Assembly: GCA_021234155.1 (NCBI GenBank)
Contig: JAJEKV010000084.1
Location: 622,001-686,000 of the forward strand
Source of the DNA: Isoetes taiwanensis
Lineage: Eukaryota; Streptophyta; Lycopodiopsida; Isoetales; Isoetaceae
DNA length: 64,000 bases
Direction of reading: 5' to 3'
In this document: one piece after another, positions 24,441-36,981 of the stretch
Layout of the letters: each line of letters opens with the position of its first letter
How positions within the stretch are numbered: the first letter of the stretch is position 1
The notes under the pieces: generated by a model
Databases searched by the model: none
Seen by the model: the letters and a program-made list of their open reading frames with translations, nothing else
Told to the model about the DNA's origin: nothing
Translations under genes and position numbers: made by a program

Positions 24441-25189
24441 CACAACATCCCTCATTGAGTCATCCAATCAAAGGATTCTTATCTAGCTTCTACCTCGCTT
24501 TTGTGAAAATAAACTCTTCAAGAACGACAGCTCAGATTGATCAGATAATATGCCTTTCTCATGTTTGTATCAAATCAATTTCTGAATTATTGCCAAGACT
24601 TCGTCAGCTGCTCATTCATTATAAATGACGACAATATGTCTTCGCCAAAAGCGTCATTTGCTTTTTCATTTTGCATTTTTAAGGGTTTCCTGTACATCCT
24701 GAATGGTAAAAAAATAGGATGCGCCTCCTCTTCATAAGCTATATGGTCTATCTGTAGCATATCATATAGTTCTGTAGTGCCCAAGTCAGTAGGTTAGGTT
24801 CTCCCTTTGTATATTTTCAAGAGATACATTCTTCTTGGAACACTTCCAATCTCTTTGGCTCCAGATCCACATCATGTATAATCTGCTCCTGGTCATTTCA
24901 GTACAATTCTAGTTTTTTAAATTATACTAGTTATTTCTAATGCTTGACAAGAGTTAAATCATGTGAACCTCTGCCATTCAATATCAAACCATTTGCTGTT
25001 TATCCAATTAGAATTACTAGTTTTTGTTGTGCCAAAGACACTCCGAGTCATATCCACAATTAGAGTCACGGGAATTCTCTGTTTTTTCATCCAAGGTCCC
25101 AAATATTAGAGTATTATCTATTTTTCTTTTACTGCCAATCCATATGCACTTGCCTTTTTGTATGATAATTTCAGCCTTGAGGAGGAACA

Positions 25190-26015
25190 TGTATACAATG
25201 TTTCTATGATGATTTCGTCTTTAATGAAATCTCAAAAGGAGAATGATCAAAATCTGGATTTCTGTCTAAGGTTTTGAAGTCCATGACTATGTCAAATGCT
25301 TCAGGGTCTCCATACAAATAATCTGCTATACTATTACCATTTGGCTGATGGCATGCATTGTGCACAGCTTAAAATACCATTGAAGAGAATGAAATTAAAG
25401 AATCCACATAAAGCAATCACATTCTTACCAATTTTACTGAAAATATAGTCTGTCAATTGTCTTGGCCACGAGACAATACCATCCATGCTTTCTTATAGTC
25501 ACAAAGGGTTGCCTAGGTCAAAGAGCAAAGTTGCTTGCTCACATCCGATTATGCCGTTAAGACCGTCCTTTACAAATACAAATCCAAGCTATCTATGTTT
25601 TGTAATATCACAGGAACTATAGAAAAGGATCATTTGCACTAAGGTCTTCTGTAGAATAAATTGCAGCATGAAACAGATCTAAGGGATCAAAGTACACGAT
25701 TGCCAAATATAAATCCTTCTCATCAATGTTTGATTCTTAGCCATAGATATTGTTTATAATTGTATGCACTAACGACAATGACTTTTCTATGTATTGTGTC
25801 TCAGACACAACAAGCTATTTTGCCACAGCCTCTTTTGCTCATTTCTTTCGAATTCCATGCAAAATCAAGCAATTGGAATCCTTGGATATCTAAGACTCTC
25901 TTTACTTCATGTTCTCATGTTTCAGTGAAGGCTAGAATGTCATATTCCATAAAAATTCTTATATTGCTCAATAGTTTCGATTCATTAAGTCCATGGACAT
26001 TTCATATCGGACACT
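25190..26015 (-). pseudogene. LINE apurinic/apyrimidinic-like endonuclease remnant
   Basis: Minus-strand frames give NVHGLNES near 25990, then DILAFTET (about 25921-25943, the catalytic Glu/Thr motif). RVLDIQGFQLLDFAWNS and an RGCGKIAC-type glycine motif follow, then DLYLAIVYFDP (matching the vY.P core). It ends with a DPEAFDIVMDFK segment leading to FDHSPFEISL (about 25225-25255, the SDHxP-type catalytic His motif). This is the exonuclease-endonuclease-phosphatase fold of LINE ORF2. Several stops and frameshifts make it dead. No reverse transcriptase was recognised downstream (24.6-25.2 kb), so it is 3'-truncated or too diverged. Confidence 0.7.
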
Positions 26016-26154
26016 TGAGAGCCCCACATCCATTGTTGGATACAGATGTCTCAGTATGGGGTGGTTATAAACTCCAATCCATGGTATTTATATATTTGCA
26101 CCACCTCCATGCGTTGGCCTTGATAAGCGAGGCGAGGTTTCTCTATGTTATCTA

Positions 26155-26235
26155 GAGGAGGAGAAGAGAGGAAGGAGAGAGAAAAGAGATCAGAAAGAAG
26201 AAAGAGAATATAGAGAGAGGAAGAGAAAAAAGATA
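26155..26235 (+). repeat. GA-rich purine tract
   Basis: Short run of gagga/agaga words, similar in kind to the longer GA tracts at 36600, 38300, 57680 and 58540. Confidence 0.7.
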
Positions 26236-26587
26236 ATATATCGAACAAAGATACAATAAAGAAGAGACGTTTATGAGTAGTCGCTTCTACCCATTTATGC
26301 CGGTATCTCGGGAACGTGACACCAAGATGTACTCGAGCAGTCTCCCATGTGTCCGTTACAATCTCTCCCACTGAACCATGATCGTCCTCGAGCATCACAA
26401 ACCATAGACAACACTCGAGCGGTCTCCCATGTGTCCGTTACAATCTCTCCCACTGAACCATGCTCGTCCTCAAGCATCACAAACCATAGACAACACCATC
26501 CCATGGTGTCCAAGACCAAGTCATGACCTACCGTCCAACGGTATTCCGAGTCATACTTGCCATCATGGAGACTCGAACTCGAGCCTT

Positions 26588-26601
26588 GCTCTGATACCAA
26601 A
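26588..26601 (-). other. TRIM primer-binding site
   Basis: Minus strand TTTGGTATCAGAGC, matching the initiator Met tRNA 3' end. A second copy is at 26893-26906. Confidence 0.85.
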
Positions 26602-26746
26602 TGTAACGTTCCTAACCGACATGCCCATAACCAACTGGGCAAAACCATCTAGACGTTTATGAGTAGTCGCTTCTACCCATTTATGCCAGTGTCTCGGGAT
26701 CGCGACATCAAGATCTACTCGAGCGGTCTCCCATGTGTCCGTTACA
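26602..26746 (-). repeat. Complete 145-bp TRIM LTR
   Basis: Flanked by TGTAACG and CGTTACA, a perfect 7-bp terminal inverted repeat. On the minus strand the primer site follows directly and a GTGAGAGAGAT tract precedes. Confidence 0.85.
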
Positions 26747-26906
26747 ATCTCTCTCACTAGAACTATGCTCGTCCTCGAGCATCACAAACCATAGACCACA
26801 CCTTCCCATGGTGTCCAAGACCAAGTCATGACCTACCATCTAATGGTATTCTGGGTCATACTTGCCTCCATGGACACTCGAACTCAAGCCCTGCTCTGAT
26901 ACCAAA

Positions 26907-27144
26907 TGTGACGAGCCTGCCGATTTGATCCTCCTGGCAACTCGGGGTCTTGTCAAAACTTGCGAAGACTCTTGCTTAGTTGGTGTGACAAATAGTTGAA
27001 TTTGAAGAATGAAAGTTCAATTGCAAAGGAAGATTCAATTCTTCACCATATTCAACTGTTTGTCACACCAACCAAGCAAGACTCTTCGCAAGTTTTGACA
27101 AGACCCCAAATGTCCAGGAGGATCACCTCGGCAGGCTTGTCACA
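26907..27144. repeat. 238-bp palindrome with LTR-like ends
   Basis: Begins TGTGACGAGCCTGCCGA and ends CGGCAGGCTTGTCACA. Each half is the reverse complement of the other over about 95 bp, with further inner pairing (gaatttgaagaatgaa against ttcaattcttcacc). On its left edge it abuts the TRIM primer site, as an LTR would. The same terminal halves occur at 28039 and 32103, the ends of a 4-kb foldback. Confidence 0.85.
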
Positions 27145-28038
27145 AAAATACAAAATGACAAAAATATAACATGAACACAAAATGACGTTGGAGATCTTGG
27201 TGCCGACCAAATCCAATTCGATTCTGCCTTTTCTGAAGTTTCCATGCTGAATCGATATTTCTCATGTAATACTCGGCTATTCTTGACTCAGAATCAGCCC
27301 TTCAAGAGATGTTTCCACTCACTGGTTACCTTCTGTAGCCTTACGAGTCTCCAACAAATTCACAATTTATCATATTTACATCCAAAAGTCATGTACAAAC
27401 TAATCACGGCAGCTCATAGCATCTCAATTGATCAGTAACAAAACCCCACCTCAGAACTTCTTCATGCATTAACCTCCGAACTCTTTCCCATTTCTTGTGC
27501 CTCAAAAGATCGCCTTCTGAGTCCAAGAATCAAACTGCAGAAAAAGATACATATGTAGTCAATTCTGACTCAGCATCACACTTTCTGTCATAACTTTTTC
27601 ATACGGATGAGTTTTAGCATGATCAGATCCAATCTGGAAAGCCTATTCATAAACCTTTCTAGCACAAGAAAATCACCTAAAAAGGATCTTGGGTTGCCGA
27701 GATATGATGCTTCAAATTTCGGGCTCCAAAACTGCCCAGAATTGCTCCCTGCTTTCATGCTCTGCAACAATCATTTTTCCAAAGAGACAAAACCCAGAAG
27801 TCATGCTGGATACATGTTATGCATGTGTTACAATTTTGTGTTTTATCTTGGACTTGTATTTGCTTGCTTTTATCAATTTATTTACATGTCATAATATAAA
27901 GCTAAATACCCATGGATGGGATTGGGTTGCATCCGAGCTTAGCAGCAGAGGAGATTGGAGCATTAAGAGCTGGGCAGAATAATCATAAGTAGTAAGAATA
28001 TGCATTGTTTGAATAATTGCCTAGCTATGGTAAAATTA
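27145..28038. mobile_element. Internal sequence of the palindromic-LTR element, partly inverted
   Basis: 27145-27830 matches 32560-33235 in inverted orientation. 27835-28038 matches 33236-33436 in direct orientation. No gag or pol coding was recognised. The orientation switch near 27833 shows an internal inversion relative to the right-hand copy. Confidence 0.7.
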
Positions 28039-31000
28039 TGTGACGAGCCTGCCGAGTTGACCCTCCTGGCAACTCGGGATCTTGTCAATATTGCCCTAAT
28101 TCTAGGTTGGTGCGACAAACAATTGAATATGGTGAAGAATTGAATCTTCCTCTTGGACAGTTAAATTGCACACTCAAAACTCAAGGAGCAAATACTTGAG
28201 ACCTCAATATAATAAAAAAAAATATTAGCATCCAAAGAATCCATATTCTCAACAAATATAACATCTAATTGTGAGCAATTCAACCCAGGAGCTTCGCTCA
28301 ATCACGATCCTCAGCTGCACCGCTGCCATCCCTTGCTTATTCACTGCACATGCACTCACTGGGGTTAGTCCTCGTGACTAAGTGGGGATCCCTGGCTGCC
28401 ACTGCATGCATGGAAATACTCTGCAAATCTCGGATAAGCATAAACACAGACGAAAAATCCTATGTGAATACAGTGCTAAGACAATGACAACATAATCCAA
28501 GGAATTATCAACATGCATTAGAAGCAAAGACATAGTCAAAAATACCAAACTATCATGACACATAGCTCCGGGACAATGGGAAGCTCAGCCATCCTACATG
28601 CAGCCCCAAGTTAGCGAGAAATGCCCGCCACTCATTCCGAGCCCCGCATGGAGTTGGTGGGGTAAACCTCGTGATCGATACCCTTCCCCCACGCCCGGCC
28701 GAGGACCTCTTACCATGGAGTCACAAGAGTTGACGTAGCATCCTGATCAGGGAAACTACGCCCGGTGTCACAAAGCACAAGAACCACAGATAATCACAGA
28801 TGAACATGAGCATGCCGGAGCAACCTAGGCCACCGAACCTAGAAGTCCGACCCCGGGGGTTCCAAGAGACATAATCAAATACCAAGACAACAGTGGAACA
28901 ATGCAAAGACCATGACATGTGGTGTTCATTAGAATGTTTACTATATGTGTGCCTAGATTATACTGGCACGATGTTGCCCAAGCCCCCCAAGTTGAAGTAG
29001 CTAGGTTACTGATGAAGATAATGATTGCAATCCAAACACGTCGAGGAAGCCATAAGCCTAACTATCATTGATGTAGCTACGACAAGGAAAGATGCTACCA
29101 ATCCACAAAATGCAACCCTTACCATTCTCCTATGAGGATAATCCATTAGCTATGATGCCTCTGATAAAATATAGCTCAACAATTACAGTTATACACTTAG
29201 ACTTACAAAGGTTCCATGCCATAGCCTCATCCGACACTCCATATACCTCATATTGCTTTCTCCCCAACTTCACTTGATCTCCAAGGTTCCACTCTTTAAT
29301 TTATCACTAACAATTGCTAGCTAAGGTTTTAATATTTTTATATTAAAACCACTTCCATAGCTAAGTGATTTACTAATGCACCCAATGTGGAAACTCCAAT
29401 TGTCGCGACTTCCGACTTAAAAAATCCATAGGATCTCCCCGCTATCACATGCTAATAGCTCTAGGCCTAGGCCCCATCTTCGAGCCAAGAAATACATTTT
29501 ATTCCAATTATCGATTTGTTTACATGAAATTACAATCTTTCCTTAGTTAAATAATTATCCAAGCAATACAATTCTTACATATTTTCCATCCTTTGTGTTT
29601 TACCAATTCTCCCGCAGCCGCCGGGCTTATGCCGGGATAGTCCGAGCTCGATTCAAGGACCGAATATTCCCTTATATCATGGTATCCTTACTTCTAACAT
29701 TAGTTATCAATTATTAAGAAGCACAAAGATAGCAACAATTTGACCAACAATTATAACCAAAGGCAACAACGTGAGACCTAAAACAGAACAATTTTAGACT
29801 CTCGACCATTGCATGAGTGAAATATCAATGCTTCCAGGGATCGACATTTACATATCCGAAGCATAGAATGCATCCATCTAAGGTCCAATCGCCCTATATC
29901 CAAAGAACCCACCTATACTAGGTCGATTCAAAGCGCTTCCGAGTTCTAATTCCGATCATAACAGCTTTTGATGCAGGCTCAAACAAATAACCCGCCCTTA
30001 TCCTCTCAAATCGGCCCTTTTCTAGCCAAATCGGCATCTTTGCATCAAATTAAGCCTATTTGCACATCAATCCGAGCCCAAAGATGCTAGCTTCTCAATT
30101 CCGGCCTCCACGATCCTGTCCACCCATTGGAACAACTCCCCTAACCTTCAAGGTGATTCTATCTTCTAGCATCCAATTCCAATCCGAGCTTTTGCTACAA
30201 ATACATCTTAAATAACTCTAAACAAAAGGAAACATAGTAGATTACCTCTATATTTCTTTGTTCTCATCGGTTTATGCTCATTATCTGGCAAAGCTTTTAC
30301 ATATCTAATCATAGCTAATACAGTGGATTCTTTACCCAAAAGCAGGTAACTACTGATTCATAGCAGCTTATAGAACAACTTGAATCAATGAAAAACCCCA
30401 CCTCAGAAAAAGATTTGATGCCGTCTCTTCAAGCTCTGGCATCCTCTCCGCCTTCACGCTCCTTCTCTTGCAAAAAGCCTCACGTTTGCCAAAAGCCCTC
30501 TTTCCAACATTGCCTTATTTTGTAAACCCTTTGTTTACATGAGCTCATGCTGCATGCATGCCACAAGTACATATACAACTCATATACGTACCATACACAA
30601 ATACATATACTGAACCATTAAGTGGCCAGGTCTGTTACAAATTATAGGGATTTGGATAAAATATCTTTCTTAGCTCATGGAGACGGAGCTAATGCTGAGC
30701 AATAGCCTAGCACAGATGTAGAGCGTCAACGACCCCCCATCATCAAGGATATCAGCATCAAGTTCGCACGTGGATCCCGGCATCAAGGATTTATGAGATT
30801 GAGACGAGTCCACATGATACAAGGAGAGCCATGTGAAGCTTGGGGGTTTTTGAATGTGGCTATAGCATGAAGTATTGCTAGCTTGAGTGCATAACTATAA
30901 GTTTCTAAGTTGTTGCATTGTATTTTATCAAGAGCATCATAGCTAATGGATTCAAAGTATAAATGGTATGGAACGTTGTATTCCTCATGGGAGGATGATT

Positions 31001-32103
31001 TTGAAGTAAGTTTTGCATTATAAAAGATGTTAGTATCTTTCCTTGATCGGTGAAGTACATAGGTATTGGAGCTACATCAATGACAGTCAGGCTCGTAACT
31101 TCCTCCACATGTTTGGATTGTGATCATGAACTTCATCAATGAGTTATCTACTTCGGCATGGTTAGATTGTATGGGCAGCCTCGGCAATGGCAGGATCTAG
31201 GCACATATTTAGTAAATATCGTAGTGACCATCACATGTTATGGTCTTTGCATTGTTCCACTGTTGTCTTGGTATTTTGATGTCTCTTGATCCTCTGGGGT
31301 TGGCTTCTAGGTTCAGTGGCCTAAATTGCTCCGGCATGCTCATGTTCATCTATGTTTCTTTGTGGTATTCTTGTGCTCTGTGACACCGGACGTAGTTCTC
31401 CTGGCAGGGATGCTACCTCACCTCTGTGATGGTAAGAGGTCCTCCAGCGCCAAACGTGGGCTGGGAAGGGTATGCGCATACGAGGTTCACCCCACCAACT
31501 CCGCCAACATGGTCCGGAATGTGAGCTGGCTGGGCATTTCTCTGCTAACAGGGCATGCATATAGGCTGTGAGCTTCCCATTGTCCCGGAGCTATTTTATG
31601 ATGTTTTGGTACTTTGACTATGTTTCTTTGCGTTTGATGCTCATGTTTGGTATTTCTTGGATTAAGTTGTCATTGTCTAGCACTGTACTCACATAGAATC
31701 TTTTGTTTTGCTTCTGATTATGTCTTTGTATCCAAGATTCCAGAGTATTTCCATGCATGCAGTGGCAGCCAGGGATCCCCACTTGGTCACGAGGTCTAAC
31801 CTCAGTGAATGTTGTGCAGTGAATTAGCAAGCATAGACAATGGAGCTGGGAAGCATGGTTGCGGTAGAAGATTTTGAGCGGAATTGCTACATTTTGTTAT
31901 ACTGTATAGTGGATTCGTATTGTACTTGATGGATTGAGTTTATAAGTATTTGTCCATTGAATTTGAAGAATAACAGTTCAATTGCAAAGGAAGATTCAAT
32001 TCTTCACCATATTCAACTGTTTGTCACACCAACCAAGCAAGTCTTCGCAAGTTTTGACAAGATCCTGAGTTGCCAGGTGGGCCAACTCGGCAGGCTTGTC
32101 ACA
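28039..32103. mobile_element. 4.07-kb foldback (LTR-like) with about 1.25-kb inverted arms
   Basis: Starts TGTGACGAGCCTGCCGAG and ends CTCGGCAGGCTTGTCACA. 28039-29280 is the reverse complement of about 30870-32103 at roughly 75-80 per cent by eye (shared landmarks: the ggcagccagggatccccact word and its complement, gggaagctc/gagcttccc, and the tgttccactgttgtcttggt word). The centre (29300-30640) is unique and non-coding. The right end is followed by a primer-like site, so the unit may act as a very long LTR, or be two LTRs in opposite orientation. Confidence 0.75.
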
Positions 32104-33435
32104 GTTGGTATCAGCGCAACCTTGGATCTTTGGATGTTGACATTATGATTTGTGGATTGCAGGTTTGGATCTTTGAGTATTGACATGGTGGACCATAGAT
32201 TAAGTTAAGGTTAGAATGTGCTAATGGCTCCTCTTTCAGAATTATTTGAAGCTCCATCATTGCTATGGAAGCGAACAATGAGAGAAGTATCCATGTAGTT
32301 AAATTCCTATGTTGATCTTAAGTTAAGGGTTTCTTTGTGGCATGTCTAATGAGATGGGCAGAAATTGCACATCTAAGGTGAAGTTTTGATTTGAGCTAGA
32401 GCTATTCTAAATTTGAGAAGTTGGAGCCATAGAATGCTTCAGTAGACCTATGATCAACCCATGAGGACATGGGTGGTTAAATTTTAGAAGGGAAGACAAT
32501 AACAGGCCTGGGCACTTGATGGGCCAGTATACCTACTTATGTACATATATACACATGCATAACATGTATCCAGTATGAGTTCAGGGTTTTGTCTCTTTGA
32601 AAAAAAGATTGTTGCAGAGCATGAAGGCAAGGAGCAATTTTGGACAGTTTTGGAGCCCGAAATTTTAAGCATCATATCTCGGCAACCCGAGATCATTTTT
32701 AGGTGATTTTTCTTGTGCTATAAAGGTTTTTGAGTAAGCTTTCTGGATTAGGTCTGATGATGTCAAAACTCATTCATATGAGAAAGTTATGACAGAAAGT
32801 GTGATGCTAGGTCAAAATTGACTGCATTATATATCTTTTTCTGCAGTTTGACTCTTGGAGCCAGAAGGCGATTTTTTGAGGCACAAGCAACAGGAAAGGA
32901 TCCAGAGGTTAATGCATGAAGAAATTTTTAGGTGGGGTTTTGATACTGATAAATTGAGGTGCTATGAGCTGCCACGATTAGTTTGTACATGACTTTTGGA
33001 TGTAAATATGATAAATTATGAATTTATTGGAGACTCGTAAGGCTACAGAAGGTAACCAGTGAGTGGAAACATCTCTGGAAGGCTGATACCGAGTCAAGAA
33101 TGGCGGAATATTACATGAGAAGCACCGATTCAGCATGGAAACTTTAGAAAAAGGAAGAATTGAATTGGATCCGGTCGGCACCGAGCTCTCCAATGCTATT
33201 TTGTGTTCATATTATGTTTTTGTCATTTTATGTTTTGTGCTTTATCTTGTTGGACTTGTATTTGCTGCTTTTATCAATTTATTCGCATGTCATAATGTAA
33301 AGCTAAATAACCATGGATGGGATTGGGTTGCATCCGAGCTTAGCAGCAGAGGAGTCGAGGCGAAGAGATGGGCGGAATAATCATAAGTAGTAAGAATATG
33401 CATTGTTTGAATAATTGTCTAACTATGGTAAAATT
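32104..33435 (+). mobile_element. Non-coding internal region of the palindromic-LTR element
   Basis: About 1.3 kb between the primer site and the next LTR-like copy. No gag, protease, RT or integrase motifs are visible on either strand, so the element is non-autonomous or decayed. Parts are repeated at 27145-28038. Confidence 0.6.
32105..32117 (+). other. Primer-binding-like site
   Basis: TTGGTATCAGCGC follows directly after CTTGTCACA. It differs at one base from the Met-tRNA site TTGGTATCAGAGC present at 21238 and in the TRIM. Confidence 0.65.
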
Positions 33436-34864
33436 CTAAGGATTGGGATATAATGCTGAGAAGTAGCCTAGCACAGATATAGAGCGTCAACGACCCCTCG
33501 GCATAAAGGATTTCATCATCAAGTTTGCATGTGGATCTTGAAATGGAAATAAGCGGTCATCCAACATCAAGGATTTATGAGATTGAGACGGGTCCACATG
33601 GGTACAAGGAGAGCCATGTGAAGCTTGGGGGTTTCTAAATGTGGCTATAGCGTGAAGTACTGCTAGCTTGAGTGCATAACTGTAACTTTCTAAGTTGTTG
33701 CTTTGTATTTTATCAAGAGCATCATAGCTAAGGGATTCAAAGTATAAATAGGTTGGAACGTTGTATTCCTCATGGAAGGATGATTTTGAGGTAAGTTTTG
33801 CATTATAGAAGATGTTAATATCTTTCCTTGATCAGTAAAATACATAGGTATTGGAGATACATCAATGATAATCAGGCTTATAACTTCCTCCACATGTTTG
33901 GATTGTGATCATGATCTTCACCAATGAGTTAGCTACTTCGGCGTGGTTAGATTGTATGGGCAGCCTCGGCAATGGCAAGATTTAGGCACATGTTTAGTAA
34001 ATATCGTAATGAACATCATATGTTATGGTCTTTGCATTGTTCCACTGTTGTCTTGGTATTTTGATGTCTCTTGGATCCTCCAGGGTCGGGCTTCTAGGTT
34101 CGGTGGGCTAGGTTGCTCCGACATGCTCATGTTCATCTGTGTTTCCCTGTGGTATTCTTGTGCTCTGTGACACTAGGCGTAGTTCTCCTGGCAGGGATGC
34201 TACGTCACCTCTGTGACTCCATGCAGCGCCAGACGTGGGCTGGGAAGGGTATGCATACGAGGTTCACCCACCAACTCCGCCAACAGGGCTCATAATGTGA
34301 GCTAGCTGGGCATTTCTCTGCTAGCAGAGCCTGCATGTAAGCTGACTGAGCTTCCCATTGTCCCGGAGCTATTTTATGATGTTTTGGTACTTTGACTATG
34401 TTTTTCTGCTTTTGATGCTCATGTTTGATATTCCTTGGATTAAGTTGTCATTGTCTAGCACTGTACTCACATAGAATCTTTTGTTTTGCTTGTGCTTATG
34501 TCTTTGTATCCAAGATTCCATAGTATTTCCATGCATGTAGTGGCAGCCAGGGATCCCCACTTGGTCACGAGGATTAACCCCAATGAATGTTGTGCAGTGA
34601 ATTAGCAAGCATGGACAATGGAGCTGAAAAGCATGGTTCCGCATGGGGAGTGGAATTGCTACATTTTGTAATCATGTATAGTGGATTCATATTGTACTTG
34701 ATGGATTGAGTTTATAAGTATTTGTCCATTGAATTTGAAGAATGAAAGTTCAATTGCAAAGGAAGATTCAATTCTTCACCATATTCAACTGTTTGTCACA
34801 CCAACCAAGCAAGAGTCTTCGCAAGGTTTGACAAGATCCCGAGTTGCCAAGAGGGTCAACTCGA
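33436..34864 (+). repeat. LTR-like repeat, second direct copy, 3' truncated
   Basis: Matches 30648-32090 in direct orientation, including aagcttgggggttt, ttgttccactgttgtcttgg and the terminal caagcaagagtcttcgcaag region. It stops at gagttgccaagagggtcaac + tcg just before the terminal GGCAGGCTTGTCACA, where a GA-rich tract begins. Confidence 0.8.
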
Positions 34865-34904
34865 GAGAGCACAGAGAAGGAAGAAGACAGAGAAGAGAAT
34901 AAAT

Positions 34905-36110
34905 AGGTAGATAGATAAGATAAGATAAGATAATCATTTTAACGTCCACGGAAGCCCACCGGGCTTATGGGACCAAAACAGAAAGGAGGGCCTAAGCCCA
35001 ATCTAAACAAAGGGGCAAAGCCCATAACAAAGCAAAAGCAAAACCTGGGGACTAAGCCCCGTTACAACATATAGAAAAAGAAGGCTGGAGAAGAGCCTAA
35101 AGAAGGGAAGCAGCTAGCAATATCCCAACCACGGGTTTTGAGGCCACTGGCTAAGGATAATTGCCGCCTTCTATACATTGCCCATTTCTTCCGGATCCGA
35201 TCCTCTAACTTTACACAACTCGCCCGCCTCGGGTTAGCCGAACCGGGAGAGGTTTTCCCCGCATTGCAGAAGTTGGTCCCCTCGTGACTCCCATGCCAGA
35301 GCACATGTAACCTAGCATGTGATGTTGCAAAATGCATTTCGAAGGTGGCGTACGATCCGGCCTCCGCAGGCACCCACCCTCCGTCTTTAGCCGTAAAACC
35401 GCCTCGGGACCCGTATGTGCATTGTGTCTCAAAAAGCTGTGTTTGCATGATCCAGATCCGAAGCACAAAACGAGCCTCCTAAAGGCCAACTAGACGTAAA
35501 GTCAAGTGCCCGGCCTTATTCCGGATGATCCGGAGTCCATAGGTCAGTACACTTCAAGTCCCCGACGTGTTGTTCCGCATCTCCATATCCACATCCACCA
35601 AGGGGCTCGCCTCCCCTCGCCCGCACCGGGTGCGCACATGGGGCCCAATCTTTCCTCGGCTCAGATCATCGCGGGCCCACATGGGGCGTAGTGGTGGAGG
35701 TCTTCGCCCGCCCGCACCATGACATCGCCCGACCGGCGAGAGCCCATCCTCCAAATGCTTGAGCATGTCCTTGAACAACCGTAGCACATCAATCCAACCG
35801 CTCATTGTGGGAGGGTCACGTAAGTATCTGGATAATCATTTTGGACGAAATGGCCGCGGAACACGGCTTTGGTATGTGACCGCCGCAGACATCTCAGTAG
35901 GGGGGTAGGGGATTCCGACCGGGTACCCACCGGCTGGGGCCGGGCTGCTCAGCTTGCCCGCATCCAAGAGGACCGGCACCGGGTATTGGTGGCGGCTATC
36001 GTGGGCCGCTTCTTCCCGCCATTTCCTTTGGCTTTCCGAAGTCATTGATGAGGGATGGCTGGCCAAATCCAAAACAAATTCACAAACAAAGGGGTGGCGA
36101 GATGCAGCCT
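34905..36110 (-). mobile_element. Retroelement 3' part with (TTATC)n tail
   Basis: On the minus strand, 36110 to 34940, a GC-rich stretch with several open segments of 60-130 codons leads to a 3' region with stacked words (ggggcttagtcccc, gggctttgcccc, gggcttaggccc) and the end ggtcccataagcccggtggg. A (TTATC)n/(TATC)n tail at 34905-34945 follows. The end is shared with the plus-strand copy at 5020-5095. The open segments (35062-35466, 35554-35805, 35836-36072) are not recognisable as proteins; base composition is markedly GC-richer than the surroundings. Confidence 0.5.
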
Positions 36111-36600
36111 AGGGTTTTAATGGGCAAAGGATAAAGGGTTGGAGCACAGAAGCAAAGGGGGTGCAACGCAAAGGGGCAAAGAGCGAATCTAAATTCTGGC
36201 AGAAGCAATCTACAGGGGGAAACCGAAGATTACCGGACAAGTACGTGGCTAGGCTGCACCTGCTGTGGTCTTGACTGCATAGCCGACAACGATGGCAGAA
36301 CTAGGTGCGGAGTTGGCTTACAGGGATGCAGCAACTCCCTGGCGGCTGGCGCCACTCTGATGCTAGCCCCCGAGGGGCTTAGGCTCTCCCTGGCGCAAAT
36401 CCGATGCTAGCCCCCAAAGGGCTTAGGCTTGGCCACGAGAAGTCGAAGCTTATGGGACACACACCTAGATGGGACCTGCCCCACCCACTATACATGGTTG
36501 AAATGGGTCCTTTCCCCACTAATTTTGTAATGACCATGGCCACTTTTGCAACGAGACTTGAAGCCGTGACCTTGGGCATGGCAGTTTTGGGTCTTAGAAG
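36110..36600. other. No supported gene; small internal repeat
   Basis: A short duplication gatgctagccccNNaggggcttaggct occurs at 36359-36385 and 36401-36430. Nothing else recognised. Confidence 0.5.
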
Positions 36601-36960
36601 ATAACATATAGACAATGAAAAAATAGTGGGAGAATATAGGAAATAGAAAAGCATAGAGAGAGAGAAGAGAATAGATGAGGAGATCAAGAGAGAAGAGGTA
36701 GAGAAAATACAGAGAAAAGAGATAGAGAGGGATTGAAGATGATATATGGAGATAATATGAAAGAGAGAGAAGAGAAGAGAAGAAAAGCAATGGATAAAGA
36801 ATAGATATAGAAGAGAGAGATAATAGAGATAGATAGATAGATAGTATTTTAAGTGTTAGAGAGGCAAGGGAGATTAGAGGAAGAAAAAATAGAGAGATAA
36901 TAGAGAAGAGAGGACATGGGCCTGGGGATATGGACTCATGCATTCTTTCAGAGAGTTACT
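36600..36960 (+). repeat. GA-rich tract, unit 1 of a tandem duplication
   Basis: Purine-rich imperfect (GA)n/(GAGATA)n text with landmarks agaaaagcatagagag and gaggagatcaagagagaag, matched in order at 38385-38700. It also holds a short GATA run at 36830. Confidence 0.8.
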
Positions 36961-36981
36961 ACATACCAGGAGTTGGGTTTT

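Larger units (their letters stand above)
26264..26906 (-). mobile_element. TRIM-type miniature LTR retrotransposon array
   Basis: On the minus strand a 145-bp LTR (26746 to 26602) starts TGTAACGGACACATGG and ends AACGTTACA. The primer site TTTGGTATCAGAGC follows (plus 26588-26601). Next come about 160 bp of non-coding internal DNA, a purine tract (GTGGGAGAGAT) and another LTR start. A second internal copy (26747-26906), two partial LTRs (26264-26360, 26413-26442) and a partial internal piece make a tandem LTR-internal chain. LTR size, Met-tRNA primer site, purine tract and lack of coding fit the plant TRIM class. Confidence 0.85.
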
